Origin: an uncultured Oscillospiraceae bacterium
Lineage (GTDB): Bacteria; Bacillota; Clostridia; Oscillospirales; Acutalibacteraceae
Assembly: GCA_902492045.1 (NCBI GenBank)
Contig: CABUKB010000001.1
Span: 124,001 to 188,000 of the forward strand
Reading direction: 5' to 3'
Length of the DNA: 64,000 nucleotides
This document shows, in pieces, positions 27,928 to 36,676 of this stretch. Position 1 is the first letter of the stretch, and every line of letters begins with the position of its first letter. Below the pieces are notes generated by a model that was not told the DNA's origin, made no database searches, and saw only the letters and a list, made by a program, of their open reading frames with translations. Position numbers and translations under genes: made by a program.

Positions 27928-28521
27928 TCATGACTTGGGCTCCGCCTTCCCCTCTTTCGGAGGAAGGTCCCGGCGCAGATGCAGGAAAACTAGGATGTAT
28001 TTCACAAACGAAAAAAGCATCAGCGCCGCCACCAGGCATACCAGTCCGATCCGTACCCAGTCCGGCATCTGCGGCAGCAGCACGATGAGCGCCATTGCGC
28101 CATAAAAGACAAACGTCGACACCTTTCCGAACCACTTGGCCCCCTGGATTTTTTCGCCCCGTCGCAGCAGAATATAACCGCCCACGGCCTGGATAAGTTC
28201 TTTGAGCAGGCAGACCACCACCAGGGGAATCAGCACCGTATACCGAACCGCGAGGCAGATGACCACCGTCACCTGCGTGATCTTGTCTGCAACCGGATCC
28301 ATCAGCTTTCCGAAATCGGTAATTTGATGGAAGCGGCGGGCGATGATGCCATCCAGGGAATCGGTCACGCCCGAAAGCACCAGCACGGCGAAAGACCAGA
28401 TTGGGATGTCCGCGTCTTTTTCCACCACCAGGATCAGCACCACGAAAACCGGCAGCAGCAGTAGGCGGAAAATGGACAAGGCATTGGGGATATTCCACAC
28501 AAATTTGACGTTTCCTACCAT
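27928..28521 (-). CDS. pgsA: CDP-diacylglycerol-glycerol-3-phosphate 3-phosphatidyltransferase
   Basis: A 197-aa membrane enzyme making phosphatidylglycerophosphate from CDP-diacylglycerol and glycerol-3-phosphate. The CDP-alcohol phosphotransferase signature D-x2-D-G-x2-A-R-x8-G-x3-D-x3-D is complete (about residues 55-80, from TDSLDGIIARR to LMDPVAD). Several hydrophobic helices surround it. The start is ATG at 28521, 38 bp after the cvpA stop. Members of this family can use other alcohols, but length and motif context fit PgsA. Confidence 0.87.
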   Translation of the reverse strand: MVGNVKFVWNIPNALSIFRLLLLPVFVVLILVVEKDADIPIWSFAVLVLSGVTDSLDGIIARRFHQITDFGKLMDPVADKITQVTVVICLAVRYTVLIPLVVVCLLKELIQAVGGYILLRRGEKIQGAKWFGKVSTFVFYGAMALIVLLPQMPDWVRIGLVCLVAALMLFSFVKYILVFLHLRRDLPPKEGKAEPKS

Positions 28522-28559
28522 CTTGAACCTCTTATGCGCCCTGGGAAGGGCGGAAATTT

Positions 28560-29318
28560 CTATTTTGACACCAGCACTTCCGGCAGGGATTTCACTGCCG
28601 ATTCGAGAGCGCCGGTGATGGGATTATGCTCCGCGATGAATCCGACGAGAATGGCGTTTTCCACGTCCTCGGCGGACAGAGCCGCGTCTGCGGATGCCGA
28701 GGACGCCGCCATCTGCACCACCGTCACCGCGACAAAGAGGATGAGAACGCCCTGTACAAGGCCGATCACCGCACCGAGAGCCCCGTTGATCTGTTTGAGC
28801 ACCGGCGCTTTAAACAATCCGTTGATAAGCCGGGCGACCAATCCCACCACAATCATCAGCAGAATAAAGAGAATAAAGAAGACAAGGAAACGCAAAAGCG
28901 CGACCGCCACCGGACGAACCACCGATTTCACGACGGTGGAGGCGACTGTCTCGGCGCCGCCCTCCAGGGAGCCTTGAATGCCCGAGACAATCTCTTCGGG
29001 AGTACCGGCATACTGGACTAGGGCGTTATAGATCGGGCCGGGCAGTTCCTCAAGCGCCTGTTGAACGCTTTGTGCCGCAGCGGCGGTATCGGCGGTCTGA
29101 ATTTTGGAAGCCACCGTCTGGGTCAGCCCTTCGCCGATAAACTGGTCGAAAATCAGCGACGCAATCCCTGTGCTGAGGGCCGCCGCCACTATGACCGCCG
29201 CCACGAGGCCCACCAACTGAATCAGCGACCGCACAAAACCACGGCGATATCCGATGAATACCGCCAGAAGCACCAGTAGTATGGCCGCGCCATCCAATAT
29301 ATATGCCATTGGATACAC
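28560..29318 (-). CDS. CvpA family membrane protein
   Basis: A 252-aa protein with four hydrophobic segments. The N-terminal DGAAILLVLLAVFIGYRRGFVRSLIQLVGL motif is the hallmark of the CvpA (colicin V production) family; GALGAVIGLVQGVLILF near residue 195 is the second conserved block. The central insert (about 60-140) is longer and predicted extracytoplasmic. Recent work on Gram-negative homologues links CvpA to envelope stress, but the clostridial role is open. First gene of the cvpA-pgsA-clp operon; promoter at 29450-29478. Confidence 0.82.
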   Translation of the reverse strand: MYPMAYILDGAAILLVLLAVFIGYRRGFVRSLIQLVGLVAAVIVAAALSTGIASLIFDQFIGEGLTQTVASKIQTADTAAAAQSVQQALEELPGPIYNALVQYAGTPEEIVSGIQGSLEGGAETVASTVVKSVVRPVAVALLRFLVFFILFILLMIVVGLVARLINGLFKAPVLKQINGALGAVIGLVQGVLILFVAVTVVQMAASSASADAALSAEDVENAILVGFIAEHNPITGALESAVKSLPEVLVSK

Positions 29319-29449
29319 CTCACTCCATGCTCAAAACGTCGGCACCGGCACGGCTTCTCCGCCGGGCTGCCGGTATGTTTTAAAGGCTTCTTCCGCATCC
29401 CCGGAATCCATGGGCTGTCCCGTCCAGACGGAAACCGGCGCTGCCCCCC

Positions 29450-29478
29450 ATTATATCATGGATTCCTCCGGAGTACAA
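29450..29478 (-). promoter_or_regulatory. Promoter of the cvpA-pgsA-clp operon
   Basis: On the minus strand: TTGTAC (29478-29473), a 17-nt spacer, TATAAT (29455-29450). Confidence 0.75.
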
Positions 29479-29542
29479 CCGGGCAGCCCCGCAATTCTAC
29501 GAATATCTCGTCCCTTGTCCAGGGATTCGCCGGACCGCCGCC

Positions 29543-30853
29543 TCATCCGTCGGAAGCGGATGGCATCTCCACCGGCGTCAGAGCGGTCAAGCCCAATACC
29601 ATGCCCTTTCCTTTGTAATCCACCACCATACGGCCGTCGGCCTCCACCTGGGCCTGCCGGTCCAAACCCGCTGGCCCGGCGTCGTGGAGGGCATCCGATG
29701 TGAGCAGCCAGAAGCCGCCGGCTTTTGCGGAGACATGGCGAAAAGCGCCCGAAAACTCCGCCGTATAAGCCACGTCCCCCGTGGCATTCACCACCATCAG
29801 GCGGCCGCCTTCACTCGCCCCCGAGTGGCGCAGCACGATACCGGCCGAGGAATCCCCGAAGGCGAATCCGTTCGGCTCCAATCCCTCATAGCTATGTTTT
29901 TCAAATAGAGTTCCCCCGGGATTGACCACCCAGACCTCCGTGTCGCCGACCGCAGCCACCGTCCCGCCGGTGAAACAGGTGACGCCAAATAGCATCAGGC
30001 CGTCCCCGGTGTATTCCACCGGGGCGGCGTTTTGTTGCGTTAAATCGAATACCAAAAGGGTGGACCGCATATTGCCCGCCTCCGCCGTCACCCCCACCGC
30101 CGCAAGACGGTCGCCCTCCGGACTGAACGAAACATCGGTCAATAGCAGACGAGGGCTTTTCCAAGAAAACAGCAGCTCCCCTTTGCGGTCATAGACATCC
30201 AGCTCCGACTGATAGCTCTGAGACGCCGTGTCGGTAGCCAGGGCAAACTTCCCGTCTTTTTGCAGGGCCGCCGCCAGGATGTTGCGCCCTTCCATCTGTC
30301 CTGTGAGGACGGTCTCCCTCCGGGTTTCGATTTGATAGCGGCCGCTGCCCCGCTCCGCCACCAGGGCATAAGAGCCCGCCGTTTTCAGAAGCGGGCGAGC
30401 ATACGCATGGCTCCGCCGAGCCACCTCTCCGCCGTTTTCGTTGATAAACAGCAGGGAGGTATCGGTCAGCAAAACCAGATTTTGATTGGCCTGGCCCATC
30501 GCCACGACGGTATCGCCCGAAATGGCATAGGGGAAGCCGTCGCCCTTATCCGCACCCGCCAGTTTCAAATCGATCCAGTCGAGCAGCGCTTCGGGTGCCA
30601 GCTTATCCCAATTTTTCCAGACCGCGATCCCCGCCGCCAAAACTGCCGCAACCAGCAGCAGACGAAAGAATGCCCTCAAAAAGGGGTGGCGGCGCTTTCG
30701 TTTTTTCACCGGCAAAGCGACCGGCGGCTCCGTTTCCGCCGGGGAGGCGGATGATTCCTCCGATGGGGGGATGGTTCTCTTTTTTTCTGACATACCGCGC
30801 CGGCCGTCTGCCGGTTTTCTCCGAACAATCTTCAGGTCCCGCTTTTTGGCCAT
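29543..30853 (-). CDS. DUF5711 family membrane-anchored beta-propeller-like protein
   Basis: A 436-aa protein. A basic cytoplasmic N terminus (about 1-55) is followed by one membrane helix (FLRAFFRLLLVAAVLAAGIAVW, about 58-80). A large extracytoplasmic region then has repeated beta-strand patterns (for example VVAMGQANQNLVLLTDTSLLFI and GDRLAAVGVTAEAGNMRSTLLVFDL) reminiscent of WD-like propellers. The layout fits DUF5711 proteins of Clostridia, whose function is unknown. The start overlaps the end of truA by 22 nt and has an AGAGGGGG ribosome binding site. A promoter for the next operon lies just downstream. Confidence 0.72.
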   Translation of the reverse strand: MAKKRDLKIVRRKPADGRRGMSEKKRTIPPSEESSASPAETEPPVALPVKKRKRRHPFLRAFFRLLLVAAVLAAGIAVWKNWDKLAPEALLDWIDLKLAGADKGDGFPYAISGDTVVAMGQANQNLVLLTDTSLLFINENGGEVARRSHAYARPLLKTAGSYALVAERGSGRYQIETRRETVLTGQMEGRNILAAALQKDGKFALATDTASQSYQSELDVYDRKGELLFSWKSPRLLLTDVSFSPEGDRLAAVGVTAEAGNMRSTLLVFDLTQQNAAPVEYTGDGLMLFGVTCFTGGTVAAVGDTEVWVVNPGGTLFEKHSYEGLEPNGFAFGDSSAGIVLRHSGASEGGRLMVVNATGDVAYTAEFSGAFRHVSAKAGGFWLLTSDALHDAGPAGLDRQAQVEADGRMVVDYKGKGMVLGLTALTPVEMPSASDG

Positions 30854-31602
30854 TCCAACACCCCCTCTGGATAGAAGACCTTTTCTAAAAACAATCCCTG
30901 TGCCGGCGCGGTAAAACCGGCCAAAGACCGGTCCCCCGTATTCAGGGCTTCAAGGATCTGTGTGTCCTGCTTATGCCCGGATTGTACGTCCAAAAGGGAG
31001 CCGACCATGATCCGTACCATATGATACAAGAATCCGTCCGCCTCCACGCAGAAAGAAAGCAAATCCCCCTCCCGCTTTACACAGGCCAGCCGTACGGTGC
31101 GCACGCGGTCCTCCACCGCGCTTCCCGAGGAGCAAAAGGCGGAAAAATCGTGGGTGCCGACAAAGAGGGACGCGGTCCGGTTCATCCTCTCTTCATCGAG
31201 GCGGCCCGCACGATGCAGGGCATAGGAACCCAGAAACGGGTTCCGGGCGGGACCATTCCAGATCTGATACCGGTACCGCTTTCCCTCCGCCATATAGCGG
31301 GGATGAAAATCCGACCGCACCGGACGGCATCCGGTCACCGCTATGTCCCCGGGCAGGCAGGCGTTGAGCGCCCGGGTCATCCGATCCCCCCGCAGAGGGC
31401 TGTCGGTATCCATCGTGCAGCAGAACATGAGTGCATGAACACCCGCATCGGTGCGGCTGCAGCCCGTGATACCCGACCGCACACCGGTGATCCGCTCTAC
31501 CGCGTCCTGCAAAACCTCCTGGACGGTGCGCGCGTTGTGCTGAACCTGCCAGCCGTGATACCGGGTACCATCGTATTGAATTGTCAGCAAGAGCCGGACC
31601 AT
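30832..31602 (-). CDS. truA: tRNA pseudouridine synthase A
   Basis: A 256-aa enzyme forming pseudouridine at positions 38-40 of the tRNA anticodon arm. The family start VRLLLTIQYDGTRYHGWQ is clear, and the catalytic Asp52 lies in GCSRTDAGVHA. KRYRYQIWN, HDFSAFCSSGS and FLYHMVRIMVGSLLDV are also conserved. The ATG at 31602 is chosen; the frame extends to a TTG at 31629 with less support. It follows ecfT by 36 bp, the common Firmicute order ecfA1-ecfA2-ecfT-truA. Confidence 0.93.
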   Translation of the reverse strand: MVRLLLTIQYDGTRYHGWQVQHNARTVQEVLQDAVERITGVRSGITGCSRTDAGVHALMFCCTMDTDSPLRGDRMTRALNACLPGDIAVTGCRPVRSDFHPRYMAEGKRYRYQIWNGPARNPFLGSYALHRAGRLDEERMNRTASLFVGTHDFSAFCSSGSAVEDRVRTVRLACVKREGDLLSFCVEADGFLYHMVRIMVGSLLDVQSGHKQDTQILEALNTGDRSLAGFTAPAQGLFLEKVFYPEGVLEWPKSGT

Positions 31603-31638
31603 GGCACACCCACTTTTCAACTCAGACAATGCGAGGCT

Positions 31639-32451
31639 TTAAAACGCCGCCGGAATTACAAAATTTAGGCCGATCACGCCGCCGATCAGCGCCGTTGTCA
31701 CCAGCAGGCACACCACATCCCGCGGCGACAGATGAAGCTGTTTCATCCTCGTCCGCCCCTCTCCGCCGTGATAACAGCGGCATTCCATCGCCATGGCGAG
31801 TTCGTAAGCCCGGCGGAAGGAGGAAACGAACAAGGGAATCAGGATCGGGATCAGCGCCCGGATGCGTTGCATCAAGCCGCCGCTTTCGATGTCGGCACCC
31901 CTGGCTTTCTGAGCCGACATGATCTTGTCGGTCTCTTCCACCAGGGTGGGTATGAACCGCAGGGCGATGGTCATCATCATGGCGATCTCATGCACATGCA
32001 CGTGCAGCACCTTGAGCGGCTTCATCAGCCGTTCCAGGGCGTCGGTGAGGGTGGTCGGGGACGTGGTATAGGTCAGCAGGCTGCTGCCCGCGATCAAGCA
32101 GACGATCCGCAGGGCAATGAACACCGCCGTGACCACCCCCTGAACCGTGATGTGAAATATCCACCAATCCGCCAGGGGATCGCCGTCCACAAAGAAGATG
32201 TTGATCACCGATGTAAACACAATCAGGGGGAGAATGGGTTTGACACTCTTCCAAACCAGTTTGACCGGCAGCCGGGACAGGGCAACCGACAGGATCAGGA
32301 ATCCCGCCGCCAGGCCCATCCCCACCCAGTTGCGGGGGATAAACACCGCGATGATATAGGCAAAGGTGAGGATCAGCTTGACCCGCGGATCCATCCGGTG
32401 GATCAGAGAATCGCCGGGAAAATACTGGCCGATGGTGATACCGCTCAACAC
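31639..32451 (-). CDS. ecfT: Energy-coupling factor transporter membrane subunit EcfT
   Basis: A 270-aa membrane subunit that couples the two ATPases to substrate-binding S components for vitamin or metal uptake. It has five to six hydrophobic segments. The coupling helices show ARGADIESGG (about 185-195) and the second motif in AMAMECRCY (about 230), equivalent to the conserved Ala-Arg-Gly motifs. The start overlaps the end of ecfA2 by 7 nt, giving tight coupling. No S component is in the window, as expected for a group II module serving several S proteins. Confidence 0.92.
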   Translation of the reverse strand: MLSGITIGQYFPGDSLIHRMDPRVKLILTFAYIIAVFIPRNWVGMGLAAGFLILSVALSRLPVKLVWKSVKPILPLIVFTSVINIFFVDGDPLADWWIFHITVQGVVTAVFIALRIVCLIAGSSLLTYTTSPTTLTDALERLMKPLKVLHVHVHEIAMMMTIALRFIPTLVEETDKIMSAQKARGADIESGGLMQRIRALIPILIPLFVSSFRRAYELAMAMECRCYHGGEGRTRMKQLHLSPRDVVCLLVTTALIGGVIGLNFVIPAAF

Positions 32452-33311
32452 CGTGTACTCCCTCCTCTCAGAAGGGCCAGAAGCCTCTGCTCGGCCTGTC
32501 CGACGGTGTACACGTTGGCCCCGACCGGATAGCCCTTCTCCCGCAGGCGCATGAACACTTTGGTGACGGCCGGAATGGACAGGCCGATGGCCTCGAGTTC
32601 CTCCGCCCGGGAAAAGACCTCGTCCGCCGGCGCAAACATGGCGAGGCGGCCTTGGTTCATAACCAGCACCTTTTTCGCTGTACGCGCCACATCCTCCATG
32701 CTGTGGGAGACCAGCAGCACAGTGGTGGCGTTTTCTTCTTTATAGGCCTTGATCTGTTCCAGTATCATATCCCGGCCGCGCGGATCCAGGCCGGCCGTGG
32801 GTTCGTCGAGGATAAGGACCCGGGGCTCCATCGCCATCACACCCGCTATGGCCGCCCGTCGCTTCTCCCCGCCCGACAGTTCAAAGGGAGATTTTTCGAG
32901 AAGTTCCTCTTTCAGGCCGACGAACGCCGCCGCCCGCCGGACCCGCACGTCGATTTCCTCCTCGGAGAGCCCCATGTTTTTCGGGCCAAATGCAATATCC
33001 TTATAGGTGGTGTCCTCAAAGAGCTGATGTTCCGGGTATTGAAACACCATGCCCACCTGGAACCGGACATCCCGTATTTTTTTCGGTTCGGCCCAGATGT
33101 CCCTGCCCTCCAGCAGCACCTTGCCGGACGTGGGTTTCAGCAGTCCGTTGAGATGCTGCACCAGGGTGGATTTGCCCGAGCCGGTATGACCGATGATCCC
33201 GATGAAATCTCCTTCCTCCACGGTGAGGGAAACATCGGCCATGGCTGTTTTTTCAAACGGCGTGCCCGGGGAATACTGAAAGGTCAGGTTTTGGGTCTCA
33301 AGTACCGGCAT
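32445..33311 (-). CDS. ecfA2: ECF transporter ATPase EcfA2
   Basis: A 288-aa ABC ATPase of the shared ECF module. Walker A GHTGSGKST (about 40), Q-loop FQYPEHQLFEDT (about 90), signature LSGGEKRRAAIAG (about 145) and Walker B LILDEPTAGLDP are intact. The longer C-terminal domain with FSRAEELEAIGLSIPAVT is typical of EcfA proteins. It lies between ecfA1 (63-bp gap) and ecfT (7-nt overlap). Confidence 0.92.
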   Translation of the reverse strand: MPVLETQNLTFQYSPGTPFEKTAMADVSLTVEEGDFIGIIGHTGSGKSTLVQHLNGLLKPTSGKVLLEGRDIWAEPKKIRDVRFQVGMVFQYPEHQLFEDTTYKDIAFGPKNMGLSEEEIDVRVRRAAAFVGLKEELLEKSPFELSGGEKRRAAIAGVMAMEPRVLILDEPTAGLDPRGRDMILEQIKAYKEENATTVLLVSHSMEDVARTAKKVLVMNQGRLAMFAPADEVFSRAEELEAIGLSIPAVTKVFMRLREKGYPVGANVYTVGQAEQRLLALLRGGSTRC

Positions 33312-33374
33312 GAGTCATCCTCCAACGGATCCCGGCGGGAGGGATTCCCGTCCGGGTCCAGGTTATTTCCGGGG

Positions 33375-34250
33375 TCAGGCTGGCGGCAGATCGGCCGGGG
33401 CGGCATCGAGGAGCAGGGACAGCGCCTCCACGCATTCGTCCACGTTCAGGATCCCGTCCGGCAGTGGAAACCCGTCCCGTTTGAGCGCGGCGCACAGTTC
33501 GGTGGGCTGTGGGACATCCAGTTCCACTCTCCGCAGATCGTCCACGCGGGAAAAAACCTCCCGTGGGGTACCGTCCATAAGGATCCGCCCCTCGTCCATC
33601 ACCACCACCCGGTCGGCCTGCACCGCCTCGTCCATATAATGCGTGATGAGCACCACCGTGATGCCGCGTTCCCGGTTGAGGGTGCGGACGGTCTCCAGAA
33701 CTTCCCGCCGCCCCTGCGGATCCAGCATGGCCGTCGGCTCATCCAGAACAATGCACTCCGGCTGCATCGCGATAATCCCCGCAATGGCAACCCGCTGTTT
33801 TTGGCCGCCCGACAGCTTATGGGGGGCGTGTTCCCGATATTCATACATCCCCACGGCCCGCAAGGCGTCGTCCACGCGCCGCCGTATCTCTTCCGGAGGC
33901 ACTCCCAGGTTCTCGGGGCCGAAAGCGACATCCTCTTCCACGATGGTGGACACCAGCTGGTTGTCCGGGTTCTGAAGCACCATGCCGACGGTGCTGCGGA
34001 TCTCGTATTTCCGTTCTTCATCCGTGGTGTCGATCCCCCGGACCAGCACGGCACCGCCGGTGGGCAGCAACATGGCGTTAAAATGTTTGGCAAGGGTGGA
34101 CTTCCCGCAGCCATTATGGCCGAGCAGCGCGACGAACGAACCCTTTTCGACGGTAAAGTCGATGCCCTCGAGCACCTTCTGGGGAGGCTCGTCCGGGTAT
34201 TCATACTGAAAGTGCAGATCCCTGGTCTCAATCATTGCATCTACCGCCAT
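33375..34250 (-). CDS. ecfA1: ECF transporter ATPase EcfA1
   Basis: The second ATPase of the ECF module, about 291 aa. Walker A GHNGCGKST (about 50), Q-loop LQNPDNQLV, signature LSGGQKQRVAIAG and Walker B VLDEPTAMLDP are all present. The C-terminal VFSRVDDLRRVELDVPQPTEL is the EcfA extension. The start is uncertain: GTG 34271, ATG 34268, ATG 34250 and ATG 34235 are all in frame. 34250 was picked for its spacing from a weak GAGAGTGGA site; family members begin near MIETRDLHFQY. Confidence 0.9.
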   Translation of the reverse strand: MAVDAMIETRDLHFQYEYPDEPPQKVLEGIDFTVEKGSFVALLGHNGCGKSTLAKHFNAMLLPTGGAVLVRGIDTTDEERKYEIRSTVGMVLQNPDNQLVSTIVEEDVAFGPENLGVPPEEIRRRVDDALRAVGMYEYREHAPHKLSGGQKQRVAIAGIIAMQPECIVLDEPTAMLDPQGRREVLETVRTLNRERGITVVLITHYMDEAVQADRVVVMDEGRILMDGTPREVFSRVDDLRRVELDVPQPTELCAALKRDGFPLPDGILNVDECVEALSLLLDAAPADLPPA

Positions 34251-34275
34251 TTTTGTATCCACTCTCATCACCTTC

Positions 34276-35181
34276 TCACTCTGCGGCCGGCAGCCACAAC
34301 GCCGTTGCCCCGCAGGGCAGCACCCGGGGGGGATGAAAATCCCCCTGCGTCACCGGCAGGCCGATCTCGTCCGCCTCTGTCCCCCCGCCGAATCGGGGAA
34401 CCAGCAGGGTATCCAGCATATACTTCATCACCGACGGCGAAAGTCCGGCGGTGTACGAATTCACAGCGAAAAACAGGGGATTGTCCGACAGCAGCACGGC
34501 ACACTGTTCCAGCAGCGCGTATAGCTGTTCCTCCAGCTTCCAGACTTCGCCCCCCGGTCCCCGGCCATAGGACGGCGGATCCATCACAATGCCGTCATAG
34601 GTGTTGCCCCGCCGCTGTTCCCGGGCGGCAAATTTCCCACAGTCGTCAACCAGCCAGCGGACGGGCCAGTCCCCCAGTCCCGATGCAGCGGCATTTTCCT
34701 TTCCCCAAGCAACCATTCCTCTGGAGGCATCCACATGGGTCACCCGGGCCCCGGCCGCAGCGCAGACCAGGGTCGCGCCGCCGGTATAGCCGAACAGGTT
34801 CAGCACCTTCACCGGGCGGCCGGATTTGCGGATGAGAGACGCCATCCTCTCCCAGTTGACGGCCTGTTCGGGGAACAGGCCGGTGTGTTTAAAACCCATG
34901 GGTTTGAGTCGAAACCGCAGGTCCGGCAAACCCGCCTGCGGAAATCCGTAACCAATCTCCCAAGTCTCCGGAAGAGGACGCAGGCGCTCCCAATGACCGC
35001 CGCCGGTCCCGGAACGGTGGTACCGCGCATGGGCTTTCCCCCATAGCGGATGGAGCCGGGGCGTCTCCCACAAAATCTGGGGATCGGGACGGATGAGGAG
35101 GATCTCTCCCCACCGTTCCAGGCGTTCCCCGGACGACGCATCCAGCAGTTCATAGTCTTTCCAGTGCAAAGCGGCCCTCAT
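34276..35181 (-). CDS. Class I SAM-dependent methyltransferase (RlmI/RlmK-like)
   Basis: A 301-aa methyltransferase. The SAM-binding strand VLNLFGYTGGATLVCAAAGARVTHVDAS (about 125-150) and the catalytic tetrapeptide region GIVMDPPSYGRG (about 195-206) match COG1092-type 23S rRNA cytosine methyltransferases. The family's N-terminal PUA domain is lacking, and the first 110 residues are divergent. The target is therefore uncertain. It lies 36 bp after the GlmM-like gene and 5-25 bp before ecfA1 on the same strand. Confidence 0.8.
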   Translation of the reverse strand: MRAALHWKDYELLDASSGERLERWGEILLIRPDPQILWETPRLHPLWGKAHARYHRSGTGGGHWERLRPLPETWEIGYGFPQAGLPDLRFRLKPMGFKHTGLFPEQAVNWERMASLIRKSGRPVKVLNLFGYTGGATLVCAAAGARVTHVDASRGMVAWGKENAAASGLGDWPVRWLVDDCGKFAAREQRRGNTYDGIVMDPPSYGRGPGGEVWKLEEQLYALLEQCAVLLSDNPLFFAVNSYTAGLSPSVMKYMLDTLLVPRFGGGTEADEIGLPVTQGDFHPPRVLPCGATALWLPAAE

Positions 35182-35217
35182 GAATTGGTTCCCTTCCCGT
35201 ATCGGCAGGCGGCGCGG

Positions 35218-36573
35218 TCACGGGGCGCCGGTACCTGCTTGAATTTTCGCTCCCACTTCCACAGCGAGACGGTTGATCTCCTCAAAATCCCGGCCCTCCA
35301 CCATCACGCGGATGAAAGGTTCGGCCTCCGATACCCGCACATGAACCCGGCCATCCCGACCAAGGGATTCTCCCACCCGCCGGATCTCCTCCGCCAAGGC
35401 CGTGTTGGCAGCGTATCGGGCTTTCTGCGCCGCATCCGCCCGGACATTGAGGAACACCTGCGGATACCGTTCCATCATCGAACCGATACGAGAAAGCTTC
35501 TGTCCCCGCTCGCGGCAAAGGGAGAGCAATTTGAGAGCAGCAAGCTGACCGTCACCGGTAGCGGCGTACTGTGAAAAAAGGATATGCCCCGACTGCTCTC
35601 CGCCCAGGGTATAGCCGTTGCGCATCATTTCCTCCCATACATAGCGTTCCCCCGCCCTGGTCGAGACAGGCGTCACACCGTGTTGTTCGCAGAACCGGAA
35701 AAAGCCCAAATTCGACCGGTCGCTGACCACCACGGCGTCTCCGGGCAGTTCGTTTTTTTCCTTCATATCCACTGCCAGCGCCGCCATGATTTTGTCCCCG
35801 TCTATGAGGTTGCCCTTTTCGTCGACCGCCAGACAGCCCCCCGCATCGCCGTCAAAGGCGATCCCGGCAAAATATTTGAGTTTTTTTACAAAGTCCGCCA
35901 GTTGTTCGATATGAGGGGAACCGCCGTTTTCATTGATATTGGTCCCGTCCGGCTGGTCGTTCAGGAAAACACAGTCGGCTCCCAGAGCCGGAAACAGCTT
36001 GCGCGCCGTGGCGCTGGCCGATCCATTCGCACAGTCCACCGCCAGACGCATTCCCCGCAGGTCGATATCGGCGGCAGACAGCAGATGCCGGACATAATCA
36101 TCCGCCGCGCTCGGGCACAAGGTCACCCGGCCGATAGCGGCACCGGCCGGAAAGGAACCTGTCTCGTCCCCGCCGAGGACCCATGCCTCAATCTTCTCTT
36201 CCAGGCTCTCGGGGATATACCGGCCTTCGCCGCTGAAGAAACTAAGGCCGTTGTATTCAAAAGGTTTGTGGGCGGCGGAAATCATCACACCTGCATCCGC
36301 CCCGTAAGCCTTGGTAAGATAGGCCACCGCCGGCGTGGGCAGTACGCCGAGAAGCTGTACATCCGCTCCCGCAGAACAGCATCCCGCCACCAGTGCTGCC
36401 TCCAGCATGTCGGAAGACCGGCGGGGATCCTTGCCGATCACCACTTTCGGCCTGCGGCCTTCCGCGCCGGCGAACGTCCTGGCAACCGCCCGCCCGGCGG
36501 CCATGGCGGTTTCACAGGTCAGTTCCGTGTTGGCCACGCCCCGCACCCCGTCCGTTCCAAACAGTTTTCCCAT
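35218..36573 (-). CDS. GlmM-like phosphoglucosamine mutase homologue with degenerate active site
   Basis: A 451-aa alpha-D-phosphohexomutase with full GlmM length and the typical opening GKLFGTDGVRGVAN. GlmM interconverts glucosamine-6-P and glucosamine-1-P for peptidoglycan synthesis. Three catalytic loops are altered. The phosphoserine loop ISASHNP is ISAAHKP (Ala at 101). The metal loop DGDGDR is DGDAGG (241-246), losing the third Asp and the Arg. The phosphate loop SGTEP is SEAEP (415-419). GRDTR is GKDPR and VMSN is DRSN. The sugar loop GEQSGH (325-330) is kept, and the frame is clean. The usual neighbours cdaA and ybbR are missing, so this may be a non-catalytic paralogue. It lies between ruvB and the methyltransferase. 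Confidence 0.85.
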   Translation of the reverse strand: MGKLFGTDGVRGVANTELTCETAMAAGRAVARTFAGAEGRRPKVVIGKDPRRSSDMLEAALVAGCCSAGADVQLLGVLPTPAVAYLTKAYGADAGVMISAAHKPFEYNGLSFFSGEGRYIPESLEEKIEAWVLGGDETGSFPAGAAIGRVTLCPSAADDYVRHLLSAADIDLRGMRLAVDCANGSASATARKLFPALGADCVFLNDQPDGTNINENGGSPHIEQLADFVKKLKYFAGIAFDGDAGGCLAVDEKGNLIDGDKIMAALAVDMKEKNELPGDAVVVSDRSNLGFFRFCEQHGVTPVSTRAGERYVWEEMMRNGYTLGGEQSGHILFSQYAATGDGQLAALKLLSLCRERGQKLSRIGSMMERYPQVFLNVRADAAQKARYAANTALAEEIRRVGESLGRDGRVHVRVSEAEPFIRVMVEGRDFEEINRLAVEVGAKIQAGTGAP

Positions 36574-36676
36574 CCGGTCTCCCTCACTTCCGCAAAGAAT
36601 GGGGCGTCCGTTGCAGTGTATACACCGGCTCTCCCGCCCCGGGGATTGCCGCCGTATGTTTCCGGTGCCGGCCCGC

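Noticed and set aside
32652..34835. 727-codon plus-strand open frame opposite ecfA1/ecfA2 and the methyltransferase
   Set aside because: It crosses three genes with intact catalytic motifs on the other strand; its His/Arg/Gly/Pro-rich composition is typical of a shadow frame.
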